Notes under the pieces: generated by a model | Told to the model about the DNA's origin: nothing | The model's input: only the letters and a program-made list of their open reading frames with translations | The model's database searches: none | Assembly (NCBI GenBank): GCA_003598175.1 | Contig: QZKN01000087.1 | Coordinates: 1-50,423 of the forward strand | Origin: Candidatus Omnitrophota bacterium | Lineage (GTDB): Bacteria; Hinthialibacterota; Hinthialibacteria; Hinthialibacterales; Hinthialibacteraceae | Reading direction: 5' to 3' | DNA: 50,423 nt | In this document: positions 7,318-15,891 of the stretch, one piece after another | Position numbering within the stretch: position 1 is the first letter of the stretch | How the letters are laid out: each line of letters starts with the position of its first letter | Position numbers and translations under genes: made by a program

Positions 7318-8175
7318 ATGTATCCTTATGTTACCTATATTTTGACATGTCAAAGAAAAAATATGTATGCTTTTTTGGAGATTTTAATGAAATCGCTTCT
7401 TCATTCCGGCCTTCCGGAAGTGGTGGAAGACGGGAAAACGTTTTGCTTCATAAGCGAAACCAGTACTCGTATTCATAGTGATGTGGCATTGCTTTGTTCG
7501 CGATACCATTTTGTCCATGCCATTCATGGTGTTCGTCCACGAACGTTATTCCAGAATTTCATTGATTGCCTATCCGACGGTGTGAAAAAGGCGGATTGGA
7601 TATTTATTCTGCAGGATGATACATATATCGCCCGCAATTGTTTCCTTTATATGGATTGGGTCATTAGAAATATTCCTCAATCAACGGGGATTCTTTCCTT
7701 TTTCACACATTATACCGATACCCGAAGTTGGCCTTACCTTTTTTGGCCATACCCCGCTATTTTATTAGATGGCGCCCAGGCTTTATTGTTCAATCGATTT
7801 TGTGCCGATGAATTTCTTCAAAGCAGGGCTCGAAGGGAACATGAGTCCCTGCCAAAAAACAAAGGGGACTATATTACGGAACTTTTTCCTCACAAACAAA
7901 TAGACTACTGCCTTCGACGGTATCTTATTCGTGAATCGAATTATCGGTTATTTGGTCATAATCCCTGTTTGGTGCAGCATACAGGAGGTAACACATCCTC
8001 CGTTGACAATGTTGGTGATCGTCTATCTCCCAATTTTATAGGCAGGGATTCTTGCTGCATGTATATGTTAAATGAATATATGGATCGTTGGGAGAATTTT
8101 GTGAACCATACAAATACATTTCAATCAGAGAAACAAAGAAGTAGAAACAGTTTTATGGAATGGGCTTTTGTTTGA
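7318..8175 (+). CDS. GT-A-fold glycosyltransferase-like protein
   Basis: The product has 285 residues from ATG 7318. The opening MYPYVTYILTCQRKNMYAFL resembles the start of GT-A enzymes. WIFILQDDTYIARN (D100, D101) is placed like the DxD/DDD motif that holds the metal and sugar nucleotide. Near the C-terminus, NPCLVQHTGGNTSSVD matches the P.lvQH.G..SS segment common in GT-A glycosyltransferases. A GTG at 7306 overlaps the previous gene, but ATG 7318 lies just past its stop behind GGAAGGTGAG and seems more likely. This is the last gene of the cassette; the next genes run in the opposite direction. Donor and acceptor cannot be read from sequence. Confidence 0.65.
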   Translation: MYPYVTYILTCQRKNMYAFLEILMKSLLHSGLPEVVEDGKTFCFISETSTRIHSDVALLCSRYHFVHAIHGVRPRTLFQNFIDCLSDGVKKADWIFILQDDTYIARNCFLYMDWVIRNIPQSTGILSFFTHYTDTRSWPYLFWPYPAILLDGAQALLFNRFCADEFLQSRARREHESLPKNKGDYITELFPHKQIDYCLRRYLIRESNYRLFGHNPCLVQHTGGNTSSVDNVGDRLSPNFIGRDSCCMYMLNEYMDRWENFVNHTNTFQSEKQRSRNSFMEWAFV

Positions 8176-8319
8176 TTATTGAGGTTTTGTTTAGCATTTT
8201 TTCACATTCATATCCGTCTTCACGGATTCAACAAACATAAGGATAGGATTGAGTCGTGTTTTTCGATCCCTCAAAGATCATTACAAAGCGATGGATCAAA
8301 CGAATGACCTACAAAACCT

Positions 8320-8886
8320 TCACCTCATTTCAATCATCCCCGCCTCTTTCGCATACGCAAACACATCCCCCGCCCGTAGAATCTTTTCCACATCGCCAAG
8401 CGAACATAATTCGAAAGATTCGTCGCGAGTCAAATTCTTCAATGTCGAACTTTGCACATCGATCTCGATCTCGTCGCCGGTTGCGATTTTTTCGATCAAA
8501 CGCGATGGGGTTTCAAACGGTACCAAATAACCGCCGTTGACCGAATTGCGGAAGAAGATGCGCGCATACGATTCCGCCACGACTGCCTTTACGCCCGCGA
8601 TATTCAGCGCAAACGGCGCATGTTCGCGGCTGGAACCGCAGCCGAAATTCTTGCCGCCGATGATGATGGCGTAATCCGTCGTCCATTTGCCTTTCTGCAC
8701 GAACGGAATGTGTCCGTCGGGTAATCCGGACTGCGCATCCGGCACGCCCGACATGGCCAATTCGCCGTATTTCTTGCGTTCTTCCTCGTCATCCAGTTTG
8801 TAAACCAAATACTGCGCGGGTATGATCTGGTCCGTGTCGATATCGTCGCCGAGAACGAATGCTTTTCCTTTTATGATATTTTCCAT
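8320..8886 (-). CDS. leuD: 3-isopropylmalate dehydratase small subunit (LeuD/HacB type)
   Basis: The product has 188 residues, a usual length for the swivelling small subunit of the aconitase superfamily. GDDIDTDQIIPAQYL is the conserved start of the family, and GGKNFGCGSSREHAPFAL is the signature loop that contacts the substrate carboxylate. With the large subunit it isomerises 2-isopropylmalate to 3-isopropylmalate in leucine synthesis. The same fold serves homoaconitase or methylated-citrate dehydratase, and sequence alone does not separate them. AAAGGA sits 9 nt before the ATG. It lies 24 nt downstream of the large-subunit gene in one transcript. Confidence 0.9.
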   Translation of the reverse strand: MENIIKGKAFVLGDDIDTDQIIPAQYLVYKLDDEEERKKYGELAMSGVPDAQSGLPDGHIPFVQKGKWTTDYAIIIGGKNFGCGSSREHAPFALNIAGVKAVVAESYARIFFRNSVNGGYLVPFETPSRLIEKIATGDEIEIDVQSSTLKNLTRDESFELCSLGDVEKILRAGDVFAYAKEAGMIEMR

Positions 8887-8910
8887 GATCGTTGTCCTTT
8901 CCCTCGTTTT

Positions 8911-10209
8911 TTACGAAAGATAATCCCGCGGATCCGAGATACGCCCTGCCACGGCGGATGCGGCGACGGTCAGCGGCGACGCCAAAAAGACCTGCGCTTC
9001 TTTCGAGCCCATGCGTCCGGGGAAATTGCGGTTGGTGGTGGAAATACACACCTCCGGTCCGTTCAACCGTCCGAACGTGTCTTCCGGCCCGCCCAGACAG
9101 GCGGCGCAGGACGCCGGTCCCACCTGCGCGCCGGCCGCGAGGAAAATATCCTCCAGCGATTGCCCGCCGAGGCGTTCCTCTTTCAAACGTTTTGCAACTT
9201 CCGTCGTCGCCGGAACGATGAAAGTCGGAACCGCACAGGTTCGTCCCTTCAAAATCGAAGCCGCCGCCTTGAAATCGGTGATTTTCCCGCCCGTGCAGGA
9301 GCCGACATAGGCGCGCGTCAGTTTTACATCCTTCAATTCACGTACCAACGCGCGTTTATCGGGTGAATGCGGTTTCGCTGCCGTCGGTTCGAGTTCGGCG
9401 GTGCGAAATTCGTGAGTCGAATAATAATTCACGCCGGGATCGTTGCGCACGACGGTGAATGGCTTGTTCGTGCGCGATTTCACGAAGGTTTCCGTTATCT
9501 CATCCGGCTCGATCACGCCGTTCTTGCCGCCGGCTTCGATCACCATATTCGTCAGCGTCATCCGTTCTTCAATGTTAAGGCTATAGACGCCGTCGCCGGC
9601 AAATTCCATCGCGCGATAGGTCGCTCCGTCTACGCCGATCTCGCCGATGGTATGTAAAATCAGATCCTTCGCCATCAAATACGGCGGCAATTCGCCTTCG
9701 AAGACGAAACGCATGGTAGGGGGAACCTTTACCCACAATTTGCCCGTTCCCATCACAAACCCGGCGTCGGTGTTGCCGATGCCGGTCGCGAATTCGCCGA
9801 ATGCGCCCGCGGTGCAGGTATGCGAATCGGTGCCGAACAGCACTTCGCCTGGACGGGTATGCCCCTCTTCCGACAGCGCCACGTGGCATACGCCTTTATA
9901 TCGATCCGTGCCGGGATCGTAATAATACGGCAGGTTCTGCTCCTTCACAAATTCGCGCAGGATGTCCACGTTGCGATTGGCGTGGAAATTTTCCGTAAAA
10001 ATGTAGTGATCGGGAATGATCACGACCTTTTCCACATCCCACACCCTGGCGTTCGCGCCGAAATTCTTTTTGAATACGCCGATGGTTCCCGGTCCGCAGA
10101 CGTCATGCGTCATCAACACGTCCACGTCGATCCAGATATTTTCGCCCGGCTCCACCCGGTCGCGTCCGGCGTGTTTCGCCAAAATCTTTTCCGTTATCGT
10201 CATTGCCAT
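8911..10209 (-). CDS. leuC: 3-isopropylmalate dehydratase large subunit (LeuC/HacA type)
   Basis: The product has 432 residues, the usual length for the short archaeal/bacterial LeuC-HacA branch. The start (MTITEKILAKHAGRDRVEPG) is typical. Family motifs are LMTHDVCGPG, GTDSHTCTAGAFG, YVGSCTGGKITDF and GPASCAACLGG. Cys residues in the last two blocks, with the one in GSCTGG, are the 4Fe-4S ligands. The cluster is labile and binds the substrate hydroxyl. It pairs with the small subunit encoded just downstream. No other leucine gene is in the window, so a leucine versus 2-oxoacid chain-extension role cannot be decided here. The 193 nt upstream (10210-10402) hold no gene I can support. Confidence 0.9.
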   Translation of the reverse strand: MAMTITEKILAKHAGRDRVEPGENIWIDVDVLMTHDVCGPGTIGVFKKNFGANARVWDVEKVVIIPDHYIFTENFHANRNVDILREFVKEQNLPYYYDPGTDRYKGVCHVALSEEGHTRPGEVLFGTDSHTCTAGAFGEFATGIGNTDAGFVMGTGKLWVKVPPTMRFVFEGELPPYLMAKDLILHTIGEIGVDGATYRAMEFAGDGVYSLNIEERMTLTNMVIEAGGKNGVIEPDEITETFVKSRTNKPFTVVRNDPGVNYYSTHEFRTAELEPTAAKPHSPDKRALVRELKDVKLTRAYVGSCTGGKITDFKAAASILKGRTCAVPTFIVPATTEVAKRLKEERLGGQSLEDIFLAAGAQVGPASCAACLGGPEDTFGRLNGPEVCISTTNRNFPGRMGSKEAQVFLASPLTVAASAVAGRISDPRDYLS

Positions 10210-10402
10210 AATGAATACCCTTTTTTATAAAACATTAAATCCCGTGGAAATCACTGTTTTACACGATTTCATGAACTCGCATTCGCACTCATTTCCCGGT
10301 TGGAGTTGGAAACAAATAGTATATATGGGAATCCCGGACTTTGCAATACGCTTGCGTTGGATGGTTTGATGAGAACGGAAGATAAAGTGGAAAAACAAAT
10401 GT

Positions 10403-13400
10403 TCATTGAATTGGAAATCCACCGTATCGTTCAATGACGGTATCGATGGTTTCCATCAGGCCGATGGTCTCGTGAATGGAAGCGATCATTCGTTGATAAT
10501 GAGTCAACTCTTCAAATGTCAACTGCCTGCCTTTGCGATCCTTCAGCCATTTCTGACAAACCTGATATCCGCCGATGTGAAAATTCCATATGTGCGGCGA
10601 TATGCCTTTAAAAAATTGAGAGGCGTTGATCCATATCCGGCCTTTTTCGTTTGCATGTAGCGGTTCCGTATACTGAATGGTCTCGATGCGGTCGTCGCCG
10701 GAAATCGGATAGGCGGTGATCAAAGACGGAAAACCGGTTGTTTCGACATCGCTCGGATTCCCCTGCAAATTATATTTATCGAGCAGGTGAAGCGGAATCA
10801 GTTTTGCGCCGATTCCACATAAGGAGCGAAACAGATTGATATTCGAGGGGATCGGCAGGCGAGGAAAATCGATTTTCAGAAATTCGGCGTATCGTTGACG
10901 GTATGCCGGCGAGTGAAACAAGGCATACATGTAATCGAACAGGTCTTCGGGACCGAACGTCGTATGCAAATCGCCTTTGCCGTCGCGAACAAAGGTCCTA
11001 TTTATCTTTTGGGAAACATACTCAATAAAGGCATCGGAAAGATTGGAGCTTCGTCCGTTTTTTACATCTTCCGGATCACGGATTTCGAATAATTTGTCTG
11101 TCTTTTCCGGTGGGTAGAGATATAAGGGAAACAGATAATTGACTTCTTTCAGTGATACGGCATGATGTTGAATGATGTCTTTTGTGCAAAAAATATGTTC
11201 CCACCCACGGGATATCTCGATAGAACGCGTGGTACTCACGGCAATGTTATTTCCTGCCAACATATGCTTCATCACTTCCGGGCGAGGCATACAATGAAAA
11301 CCTCGGGTTTGTCCGGTGTAATACGTGTATCTTCTATCAAAAGGACGATACAAAATTGGAACGATTTTCGATTGATTCAGACCATTTTTCTTTACATCTT
11401 CTTGCGCAAGAGAAACTTTCCAATCACGTACATCCTCACCCAGTTGGTATTTTTCTCTTGCTTTTTCGGGGGAAAGGGAAGCGAAATCTCTTATGGTTTT
11501 CTCCACTTCATTTTTTGTCCATTTGATCGTTAACGAATCTCTCGCCGTCACGATTCCACAGGAATTTACCGGCATAAATTCCGATATTTTCCATCCACGA
11601 TCATATTCCTTTTGTAATTCATTATCCTTTGGAATGAGAAAATAAAAAGGTTTGGATGGTTTTACCCGTTTCCATTTCGTATTCGTGATATGATGATTCC
11701 ATAGCCAATGGTACTTGCATCCGGGAAGAATGGATTCCTCTTCATTCTCTTTTTTATAAATTTCGCGGATTCCCCAAAGATCGGCATGACGAATAATCGT
11801 TTTTTTCTTCCGTTCGAATGGACGCTTGACAAAAATCCCGATGGCAACTCCCTGCTGAATGTCAAAGACATTTTCATCTTTGGAGCCGTCGGGACAACGT
11901 TCTTTTTTCTTGCTGTTGCCATGAAGATCAAGGATATAGATATCATCGAAGGCGTCCATCAGGCTTTGCCGCATCCCGCGAAACGTCGGATTATCCAGAT
12001 ATCCATGATTGGAAATGAACGCCAGAATTCCATAACCGGTCTGTTCGATTCGCCATTGCGCAAAGCGGATGAATTTTACGTAATCATCATTTAACCATTT
12101 GGGATTTCGTTCTCCAAGCGGTTGCCCGTCCACTGCGAAATAATTTGCCGTCGATTCGCCGGTCAGCGTGTCCTTGCCGCGGAGCAAATTCTTGATCCAT
12201 TCGCCCACATTTTCCGAATGGCCCGAATAGGGAGGGTTTCCCAGGATGACCATCACCGGCGCTTCCTGTTTGATCTCTCCGGCGGCGTTGGCTTCCTCAA
12301 CCAGCCATTGCGCAAAAAGAGGCAAATGGGTAGATTCATGCGCTTCTTCCAGCGAATTGGTCAAATAGACGCGCAGCCGTTCGCCGGATTTGAAATCATA
12401 CCCGGATTCGGCCAATTGCAATCCTAATTTCATATGCGCCACCGTGTAGGGCGCCATCAACAACTCGAATCCGAAAAGGCGTGGAAGCAGGTGACTCGAC
12501 ACGTATCCCGACCAGGCGCCGGCCTGACCTTTCTCAACCTGATGCTCGTAAATGTGATCGACCACGCCATGCAGGAATGTCCCCGTGCCGACGGCCGGAT
12601 CCAAAATGAGCACCTTATGGCATTCCCCTGTTTTTTCACGGCGCAGTTTCCCGTTTTTGGTTTTCATGGTGCGATAAATGGGAATTTTCGAAGTGTCCGC
12701 CAGGCCATCCGGGCAGCCGAAGTCCTCCTTGAGAATGGAATCCACGCTGCGAACAATGTAGGAAACCACCGGCTCGGGCGTATAATACACACCGCGAGCC
12801 TCGCGCATTTGCGGATCATAGGCCGCCAGAAACGATTCGTAAAAATGCACGACCGGATCTTCCCGCCGCGTGCGTTTCCCAAAGTCTTCGAGGATGGAAA
12901 ATATATCCGCGCGATGGAGGAGCTCGGCGAGATCATCGACCGCCCACGTGATCCGTTCGTCCAGATCCGGCCCGGCGATGTGGGTGAACATTTTCCGCAG
13001 AAACGGATTTGTTTTCGGCAAATCGAAGGCCGCATGTTCCCGAGTAAACCTTACGGATTCCTTGATATTGCATCGCGCCGCAAAGAGACCGTAGCCGATT
13101 GTTTGCGCATACATATCGGCAAACTGCTCTTCGGACAGGTCGTGAATGAGCACTTCGCGAAAACTCTCCAGTTGGCCATGCAACGCCCCCCCTTTGTCCT
13201 CATCCTGAAACGCGCGTTTGATGGCCTCTCGAATCAGGCGGGCCAGAGCGGCCATCCGAGCGGCGAGTTCATTCGGAGTGTGAACCGTGGGCGACGTTTC
13301 CATCAAAAACGCATTGAGCAATTCCCCCCAATGGCCGCCTTTTTCGGGATCGAATTGAATTTTTCCTGTTCTATCGAGGCGCGCCGGACGAACCGTCAGC

Positions 13401-13744
13401 CGATGCTTGCCGGCCACATACCAACGGAACTCCAAATAATCCGTCAGGATCACGTTGCCGAGACTTTCCCGATAGCGAGTCATTTGCTCGCTTTTTTCCG
13501 CTTCGTCCAGATTTTTTCCCACATCCTTCGCTTCGATATAACCGACGGGAACCAAGCCGCGCGTCACAATAAAATCCGGCGCGCCGCATGCGATTCTTTT
13601 GGGTTCATTGGTCGCCGTTATATTCTCGGCCAGCGATTCGATCAAATGTTTCAAAGCGGGACGATGGGTGTGCTCGGTGGCATTCCCTTTTTGGAGTTCT
13701 CCCTCAATCGATGAAAAATAGTGTGTCAGTTCACTCAAAACCAT
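10403..13744 (-). CDS. Single-chain restriction-modification enzyme (type IIG/ISP-like: nuclease, N6-adenine methylase, specificity domain)
   Basis: The product has 1113 residues. The N-terminus carries a PD-(D/E)xK-like nuclease: PDF (D57) followed by GYIEAK (E71, K73). A helical linker (~170-340) leads to an N6-adenine methyltransferase with motif I LDPAVGTGTF (381-390) and motif IV NPPYSG (503-508). The long C-terminal part (~570-1113) resembles the target-recognition region of LlaBIII-type ISP enzymes. LlaBIII-type enzymes also have a helicase between nuclease and methylase; no Walker A or DEAD box is visible here, so the layout is closer to type IIG/IIL. It would methylate one strand of its site and cut unmodified foreign DNA. 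No separate S or R gene is adjacent, consistent with a stand-alone system. Recognition sequence unknown. Confidence 0.85.
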   Translation of the reverse strand: MVLSELTHYFSSIEGELQKGNATEHTHRPALKHLIESLAENITATNEPKRIACGAPDFIVTRGLVPVGYIEAKDVGKNLDEAEKSEQMTRYRESLGNVILTDYLEFRWYVAGKHRLTVRPARLDRTGKIQFDPEKGGHWGELLNAFLMETSPTVHTPNELAARMAALARLIREAIKRAFQDEDKGGALHGQLESFREVLIHDLSEEQFADMYAQTIGYGLFAARCNIKESVRFTREHAAFDLPKTNPFLRKMFTHIAGPDLDERITWAVDDLAELLHRADIFSILEDFGKRTRREDPVVHFYESFLAAYDPQMREARGVYYTPEPVVSYIVRSVDSILKEDFGCPDGLADTSKIPIYRTMKTKNGKLRREKTGECHKVLILDPAVGTGTFLHGVVDHIYEHQVEKGQAGAWSGYVSSHLLPRLFGFELLMAPYTVAHMKLGLQLAESGYDFKSGERLRVYLTNSLEEAHESTHLPLFAQWLVEEANAAGEIKQEAPVMVILGNPPYSGHSENVGEWIKNLLRGKDTLTGESTANYFAVDGQPLGERNPKWLNDDYVKFIRFAQWRIEQTGYGILAFISNHGYLDNPTFRGMRQSLMDAFDDIYILDLHGNSKKKERCPDGSKDENVFDIQQGVAIGIFVKRPFERKKKTIIRHADLWGIREIYKKENEEESILPGCKYHWLWNHHITNTKWKRVKPSKPFYFLIPKDNELQKEYDRGWKISEFMPVNSCGIVTARDSLTIKWTKNEVEKTIRDFASLSPEKAREKYQLGEDVRDWKVSLAQEDVKKNGLNQSKIVPILYRPFDRRYTYYTGQTRGFHCMPRPEVMKHMLAGNNIAVSTTRSIEISRGWEHIFCTKDIIQHHAVSLKEVNYLFPLYLYPPEKTDKLFEIRDPEDVKNGRSSNLSDAFIEYVSQKINRTFVRDGKGDLHTTFGPEDLFDYMYALFHSPAYRQRYAEFLKIDFPRLPIPSNINLFRSLCGIGAKLIPLHLLDKYNLQGNPSDVETTGFPSLITAYPISGDDRIETIQYTEPLHANEKGRIWINASQFFKGISPHIWNFHIGGYQVCQKWLKDRKGRQLTFEELTHYQRMIASIHETIGLMETIDTVIERYGGFPIQ

Positions 13745-13842
13745 ATTCTGCTCAATTTTGCATTTGTAGATATCGAATGGGGCGTGGAATTAGTTCTTTA
13801 TTTTCGGATACATCAAAAAAAACAGTAGTACCTGTACTTTCT

Positions 13843-15126
13843 TTATATTTTCACCGGTCGCGCGCTGACCCGCTCCTTTTTGGAATCGAAGAAGAGTACT
13901 TCATTTTTCCGATACGCCTCGACCGACATGGCGATGGGGACCATTATGATATACGCGCGGCGCGCATTCAAATTGGGTTGTTTGCGGGTTTTGACGCAGG
14001 AGAGGAAATTCTCGACGTGGCCCTCGCGCGGTTTGGATTCGTACACGAATTCTTCCTTGCCGTTGAGCTGCACGAATTCCTTCTTGAAGGGTTCTTCCGC
14101 CACCATCCGCAAATGCCCGGGTTCGGGATCGTCCGGATAAATGGTTCCATAATTGCCGCGGATGATGGTGGGCACGCCGATGTTGCTGGCCATGGAGCAG
14201 GGCATGTTGATGGAGTGCTCGGATGGATAATCGATGTTGGTGAAAAACGTGTCGGGCACTTCGCGGTCGGGCTGTACCCAAATCCCGCCGGTCCCGGTGA
14301 CGCGATACGGAAACTCATCGCCGCAGCAAACGGTCAAGGCGGCGAGTTTGTGATAAAAAAGATCCGTCGCGATGCCGCCGGAATAATCCCAGAATTTGCG
14401 AAAACGGAAATAGCGTTCCGCGTCGTAATCCGTTTTCGGCGCAGCGCCAAGCCAGAGATTCCAATCGATATGATCGTCGCCGGCTTTTGTCGGCCCGGCG
14501 TTTTCATCGATGGCCCAGTTCCACTCCCATTCGCGCGAATTGCGGCAGTAGGTTCCCTGCGACCAGACCAATTTGCCGATGCGCCCCTCTGCAATAAGCC
14601 GGCGCGCCTCCCAATTCATATCCAGTGAGGCGTATTGGCTGCCGACCTGCATGATGCGGTCGGTTTTCACGCTGGTTTCATAGACTTTTTTGGCTTCATC
14701 CACGGTTTTGGTCATCGGTTTTTCACAATAAACGTCTCGTCCCGATTTCATTGCGTCAATCGACATTTTCGCATGCCAATGATCGGGTGTGGCGATGAAC
14801 ACCGCGTCGATATCGTTGCGATCAAGCAATTCCCGGTAGTCGGTGTAGCCTTCGGCCTCGCATCGCTTCGCCGCCGCATTTTTCCGGCGTTCCCACACAT
14901 CGCACACGGCGACGATTTTGCATCGATCCTGCAATTGCAAAAGTTCGCTGACCAATGCTCCGCCGCGGCCGCCCACACCGATGAAACCGATGTTGATGTG
15001 GTCGTTGGCGCCCATGGCCCGTAATGACGCGGAAAAAGGCAATACGTTGGCCGCGGCCGTCAAGCCGGCAACGGTTGAAGCTTTACGCAGGAACGTTCGA
15101 CGATTGGATTGGGTTTCTTTTTCCAT
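13843..15126 (-). CDS. Tat-exported Gfo/Idh/MocA family oxidoreductase
   Basis: The product has about 427 residues. The Tat signal reads SNRRTFLRKASTVAGLTAAA. The Rossmann start HINIGFIGVGGRGGALV binds NAD(P), and CEKP, in the conserved EKP motif, holds the catalytic-site Lys. The C-terminal half is the usual beta-sheet substrate domain (GLSDDL-like region WDYSGGIATDLFYHKL). Such exported proteins are common in carbohydrate-degrading bacteria and oxidise or epimerise sugars with a tightly held cofactor; the substrate is unknown. An ATG at 15141 is in frame, but GGAG lies 9 nt before the ATG at 15126, so I use the latter. It is transcribed away from a pseudopilin gene. Confidence 0.9.
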   Translation of the reverse strand: MEKETQSNRRTFLRKASTVAGLTAAANVLPFSASLRAMGANDHINIGFIGVGGRGGALVSELLQLQDRCKIVAVCDVWERRKNAAAKRCEAEGYTDYRELLDRNDIDAVFIATPDHWHAKMSIDAMKSGRDVYCEKPMTKTVDEAKKVYETSVKTDRIMQVGSQYASLDMNWEARRLIAEGRIGKLVWSQGTYCRNSREWEWNWAIDENAGPTKAGDDHIDWNLWLGAAPKTDYDAERYFRFRKFWDYSGGIATDLFYHKLAALTVCCGDEFPYRVTGTGGIWVQPDREVPDTFFTNIDYPSEHSINMPCSMASNIGVPTIIRGNYGTIYPDDPEPGHLRMVAEEPFKKEFVQLNGKEEFVYESKPREGHVENFLSCVKTRKQPNLNARRAYIIMVPIAMSVEAYRKNEVLFFDSKKERVSARPVKI

Positions 15127-15205
15127 CGGATCAATCTCCATTATTTAATATCTATTTACTAACATTTACGAATCAGGTGCGACCCAAATTTGTACTTCCA
15201 CCGTT

Positions 15206-15772
15206 TCAACTTCCACTTTGTGTGCCGGGCGTGAAGCGATAGATGTCGCCCTCTGAAATCAGTCCATTGGATGTGTGATACGGCAAGATCCCTTCCGCCT
15301 GGGAGGAAATGTCTTCGTGTTTATCCGGTCCGGAGGTGAGAATCAGCATGACGCTCCCACTTTTCACCGCATTGTGAACGCCCGGATAGCCCCACGTCCA
15401 ACCCGCCTTGACCACTTCACGCACGTTCCATGATGGATAGAAAAACCAATGATTATGTTGCGCGCTGTCTCCCGCCTGCTGGCTGAGGAACGGATCGAGA
15501 GGAATCGTGGCAATATATGCGATGGGGGTGGTAATCATCGGATAGATCGTATCCGATCCCCACAACGAGCCGCCTTTGAAGGGATAACCATTATTATCCA
15601 GATTATACATGTCGTATGAAGTTGCAATGGCGCGTTGGTCGGAATAGGCGCGCGCGACTTTGGCGCGAATCTGTGCGTTCATGAAATTGGGAACCGCGAT
15701 GGCGGCCAGAATTCCGATAATGGCGACGACGATGAGTAATTCGATCAGCGTAAATGCGCGAGGATGTTTCAT
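15206..15772 (-). CDS. Type II secretion/type IV pilus-like pseudopilin
   Basis: The product has 188 residues. The N-terminus MKHPRAFTLIELLIVVAIIG is a class III prepilin signal: a short basic leader, the peptidase site before F (here A-F rather than G-F), Glu at +5, and a hydrophobic helix. NFMNAQIRAKVARAYSD continues the helix. The rest is a globular domain with GPDKHEDIS and a C-terminal ISEGDIYRFTPG. That ending recurs in the two other pseudopilins of the window. No secretion ATPase or platform gene is nearby, so this is an orphan pseudopilin, possibly a minor subunit of a system encoded elsewhere. Confidence 0.88.
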   Translation of the reverse strand: MKHPRAFTLIELLIVVAIIGILAAIAVPNFMNAQIRAKVARAYSDQRAIATSYDMYNLDNNGYPFKGGSLWGSDTIYPMITTPIAYIATIPLDPFLSQQAGDSAQHNHWFFYPSWNVREVVKAGWTWGYPGVHNAVKSGSVMLILTSGPDKHEDISSQAEGILPYHTSNGLISEGDIYRFTPGTQSGS

Positions 15773-15891
15773 CGATATGCTCCATTACATGCAAATAGAA
15801 TATATTGGTTATTCTATCATCTTCCGCCTTCCATGACGAGAAGGGAATCCGAACTCAATCAAAGAAAAAATGAATCGAATGGAAAATCGGG

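Noticed and set aside
12434..13714. 426-codon + strand frame opposite the restriction-modification gene
   Set aside because: It is antisense to a gene with clear nuclease and methylase motifs and shows no motif of its own.
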